From the NCBI RefSeq assembly GCF_020559915.1, contig NZ_JAJCLZ010000049.1, positions 1 through 6,748 of the forward strand: a DNA stretch of 6,748 nt, read 5' to 3'. Positions 5,772 through 6,748 of this stretch are shown piece after piece. The position numbers and the translations under genes are program-made. Each line of letters begins with the position of its first letter. Within the stretch, counting starts at the first letter, position 1. Source of the stretch: Ruminococcus sp. 210702-SL.1.03 (lineage in GTDB: Bacteria; Bacillota; Clostridia; Oscillospirales; Ruminococcaceae). The notes under the pieces are model-generated. The model had not been told where the DNA came from and did not search any database. It was given only the letters and a program-made list of their open reading frames with translations.

Positions 5772-6701
5772 ATGGAAAATGAAATCAAAAAGGACAGGAT
5801 CACAACGGACGAAACCTTACGTGAAACTGCAAGTCACGGCAGCGAAGAATATCCGTTCAGTTACTATTATGAGGACATCTGGGATTTCGATTTTCACTGT
5901 ATCGACTGGCACTGGCACCCAGAGGTCGAATTTGTTTATGTACAGCATGGCAAGGCTGATTTTCTGGTGGGTGGAAACAGGTATGTTCTAAGCTCGGGCG
6001 ATGGGATCTTTATAAATTCTCAGGTGATACACAGGTTTGAAGCAGAAGACAGCGCTATCATTCCGAACATTGTTTTTTCACCTGTTCTGCTTGCGCCGCA
6101 GGGCAGTCTGATATACAGCAGATACATCAGACCGATAATTGAATCAACTACCGAATGTGTGATTTTTTCCGCCGAAGAAACAGCGCACCACAGCATTATC
6201 GAAACAATGAGGTCGGTATTTGCTGTGCAGGGTTCTGGCACGGCTTCTGAAATGGAAACGGTAGAACTGCTGCTGAAACTATGGCGCCTGTTATATGAAA
6301 GCATACAGATAACAGACTGCGGCCCCGTGTCCGGGCATTCCGCACAGACGCAGGCTAAGCTTCAGATAATGATGCAGTATATTCATGATAATTACAGCGG
6401 TCAGATAACACTTGATGATATTGCAGGAACAGTTCTTATAAGCAAAAGCAGTGTTCTCAATATTTTCAGGACATACCTGCACACTTCGCCGATAAATTAC
6501 GTTGTGAAATACAGACTGAAACGTGCGTCAAAACTGCTTGTTGATACCGAAAACAGCGTTTGCACCATAGCGCAGGAAACGGGATTTGAGAACATCGGCT
6601 ATTTCTGCCGCAGATTCAAAAAGCTGTACGGCGTTACGCCGATATATTACAGAAAACACTGTCGCAGTGCGGAGCGTAATTCAATGAGAAAAGGAGTCTG
6701 A
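5772..6701 (+). CDS. AraC-family transcriptional regulator (AraC2)
   Basis: A 309-residue one-component regulator. An N-terminal cupin (about 28-100) carries HWHPE at 47-51, the glycine turn in GNRYVLSSGDGIFI and a VIHRFE strand, typical of AraC-type sugar-binding domains. A helical linker follows (about 135-185). The C-terminal DNA-binding domain (about 197-295) has two helix-turn-helix motifs, near 212-233 (LDDIAGTVLISKSSVLNIFR) and 262-283 (SVCTIAQETGFENIGYFCRR), closed by KLYGVTPIYYRK. It is not a close copy of AraC1: the two share only the family pattern and have different sensor domains, so they probably sense different ligands. It is divergent from the MFS permease out of a 111-bp gap holding overlapping promoters and a 21-bp-period repeat, which makes it the likely activator of the permease and possibly a repressor of itself. 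Confidence 0.92.
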   Translation: MENEIKKDRITTDETLRETASHGSEEYPFSYYYEDIWDFDFHCIDWHWHPEVEFVYVQHGKADFLVGGNRYVLSSGDGIFINSQVIHRFEAEDSAIIPNIVFSPVLLAPQGSLIYSRYIRPIIESTTECVIFSAEETAHHSIIETMRSVFAVQGSGTASEMETVELLLKLWRLLYESIQITDCGPVSGHSAQTQAKLQIMMQYIHDNYSGQITLDDIAGTVLISKSSVLNIFRTYLHTSPINYVVKYRLKRASKLLVDTENSVCTIAQETGFENIGYFCRRFKKLYGVTPIYYRKHCRSAERNSMRKGV

Positions 6702-6748
6702 ATACCCAACCGTGTAAATGACAATAATACCCACAAAGAAATTTGGAG
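6702..6748. other. Short tail downstream of araC2, cut by the window edge
   Basis: These 47 bases hold no visible terminator. A frame from ATG 6718 stays open for ten codons to the edge but lacks a well-spaced ribosome binding site. An AAAAGGAG sits at the end of araC2, more than 20 bases upstream. A TTTGGAG at the very end could be the ribosome binding site of a following gene. None of this is strong enough to call a gene. Confidence 0.5.

Noticed and set aside
1..6748. CRISPR array, tRNA, rRNA, toxin-antitoxin or defence system
   Set aside because: No regularly spaced repeats with spacers, no cloverleaf or rRNA sequence, and all genes fit a sugar-utilisation locus.

Overview
The window reads like an accessory carbohydrate-utilisation locus from a low-to-mid GC Firmicute, most likely a gut or rumen Clostridia member of the Ruminococcus/Oscillospiraceae type. 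The reasons are AT-rich intergenic DNA with near-consensus sigma-A promoters, strong Shine-Dalgarno sites with some TTG starts, Rho-independent terminators, and a cytosolic GH2 enzyme paired with AraC-family regulators. The taxon is an inference from style, not from a marker gene.

Layout. Bases 1-507 hold no convincing gene. They contain a small inverted repeat, two strong terminator-like hairpins and a 20-bp-period direct repeat. Two regulatory modules follow. Module 1 (508-4368) has a leftward pair, a glycoside hydrolase family 2 enzyme followed 40 bp later by a 10-TM DMT/EamA-like permease. This pair is divergent from a rightward AraC-family regulator (AraC1). Module 2 (4476-6701) has a leftward 12-TM MFS permease divergent from a second rightward AraC-family regulator (AraC2). 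AraC1 and the MFS gene converge on a shared bidirectional terminator at 4405-4441. The last 47 bases are downstream of AraC2 and too short to interpret.

How it may work together: one or both permeases bring in a small glycoside or oligosaccharide, the GH2 enzyme (no signal peptide) cleaves it in the cytosol, and each transport/hydrolysis unit is controlled by the AraC-type sensor divergent from it. The substrate cannot be read from the sequence. The GH2 enzyme has features shared by beta-galactosidases and beta-glucuronidases.

The best signal is in the two divergent promoter regions. Four promoters can be read, each with a 17-bp spacer, including a fully consensus extended -10 promoter for araC2. 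Upstream of the MFS promoter lies a 17-bp direct repeat with a 21-bp period, whose proximal copy overlaps the -35 box. That is the classical architecture of an AraC-type activator site. The two regulator promoters also resemble each other. These promoters set the true starts: both divergent genes of module 1 start at TTG, not at the upstream in-frame ATG. I see no wholly new system here. The locus is a familiar type with an informative regulatory layout.
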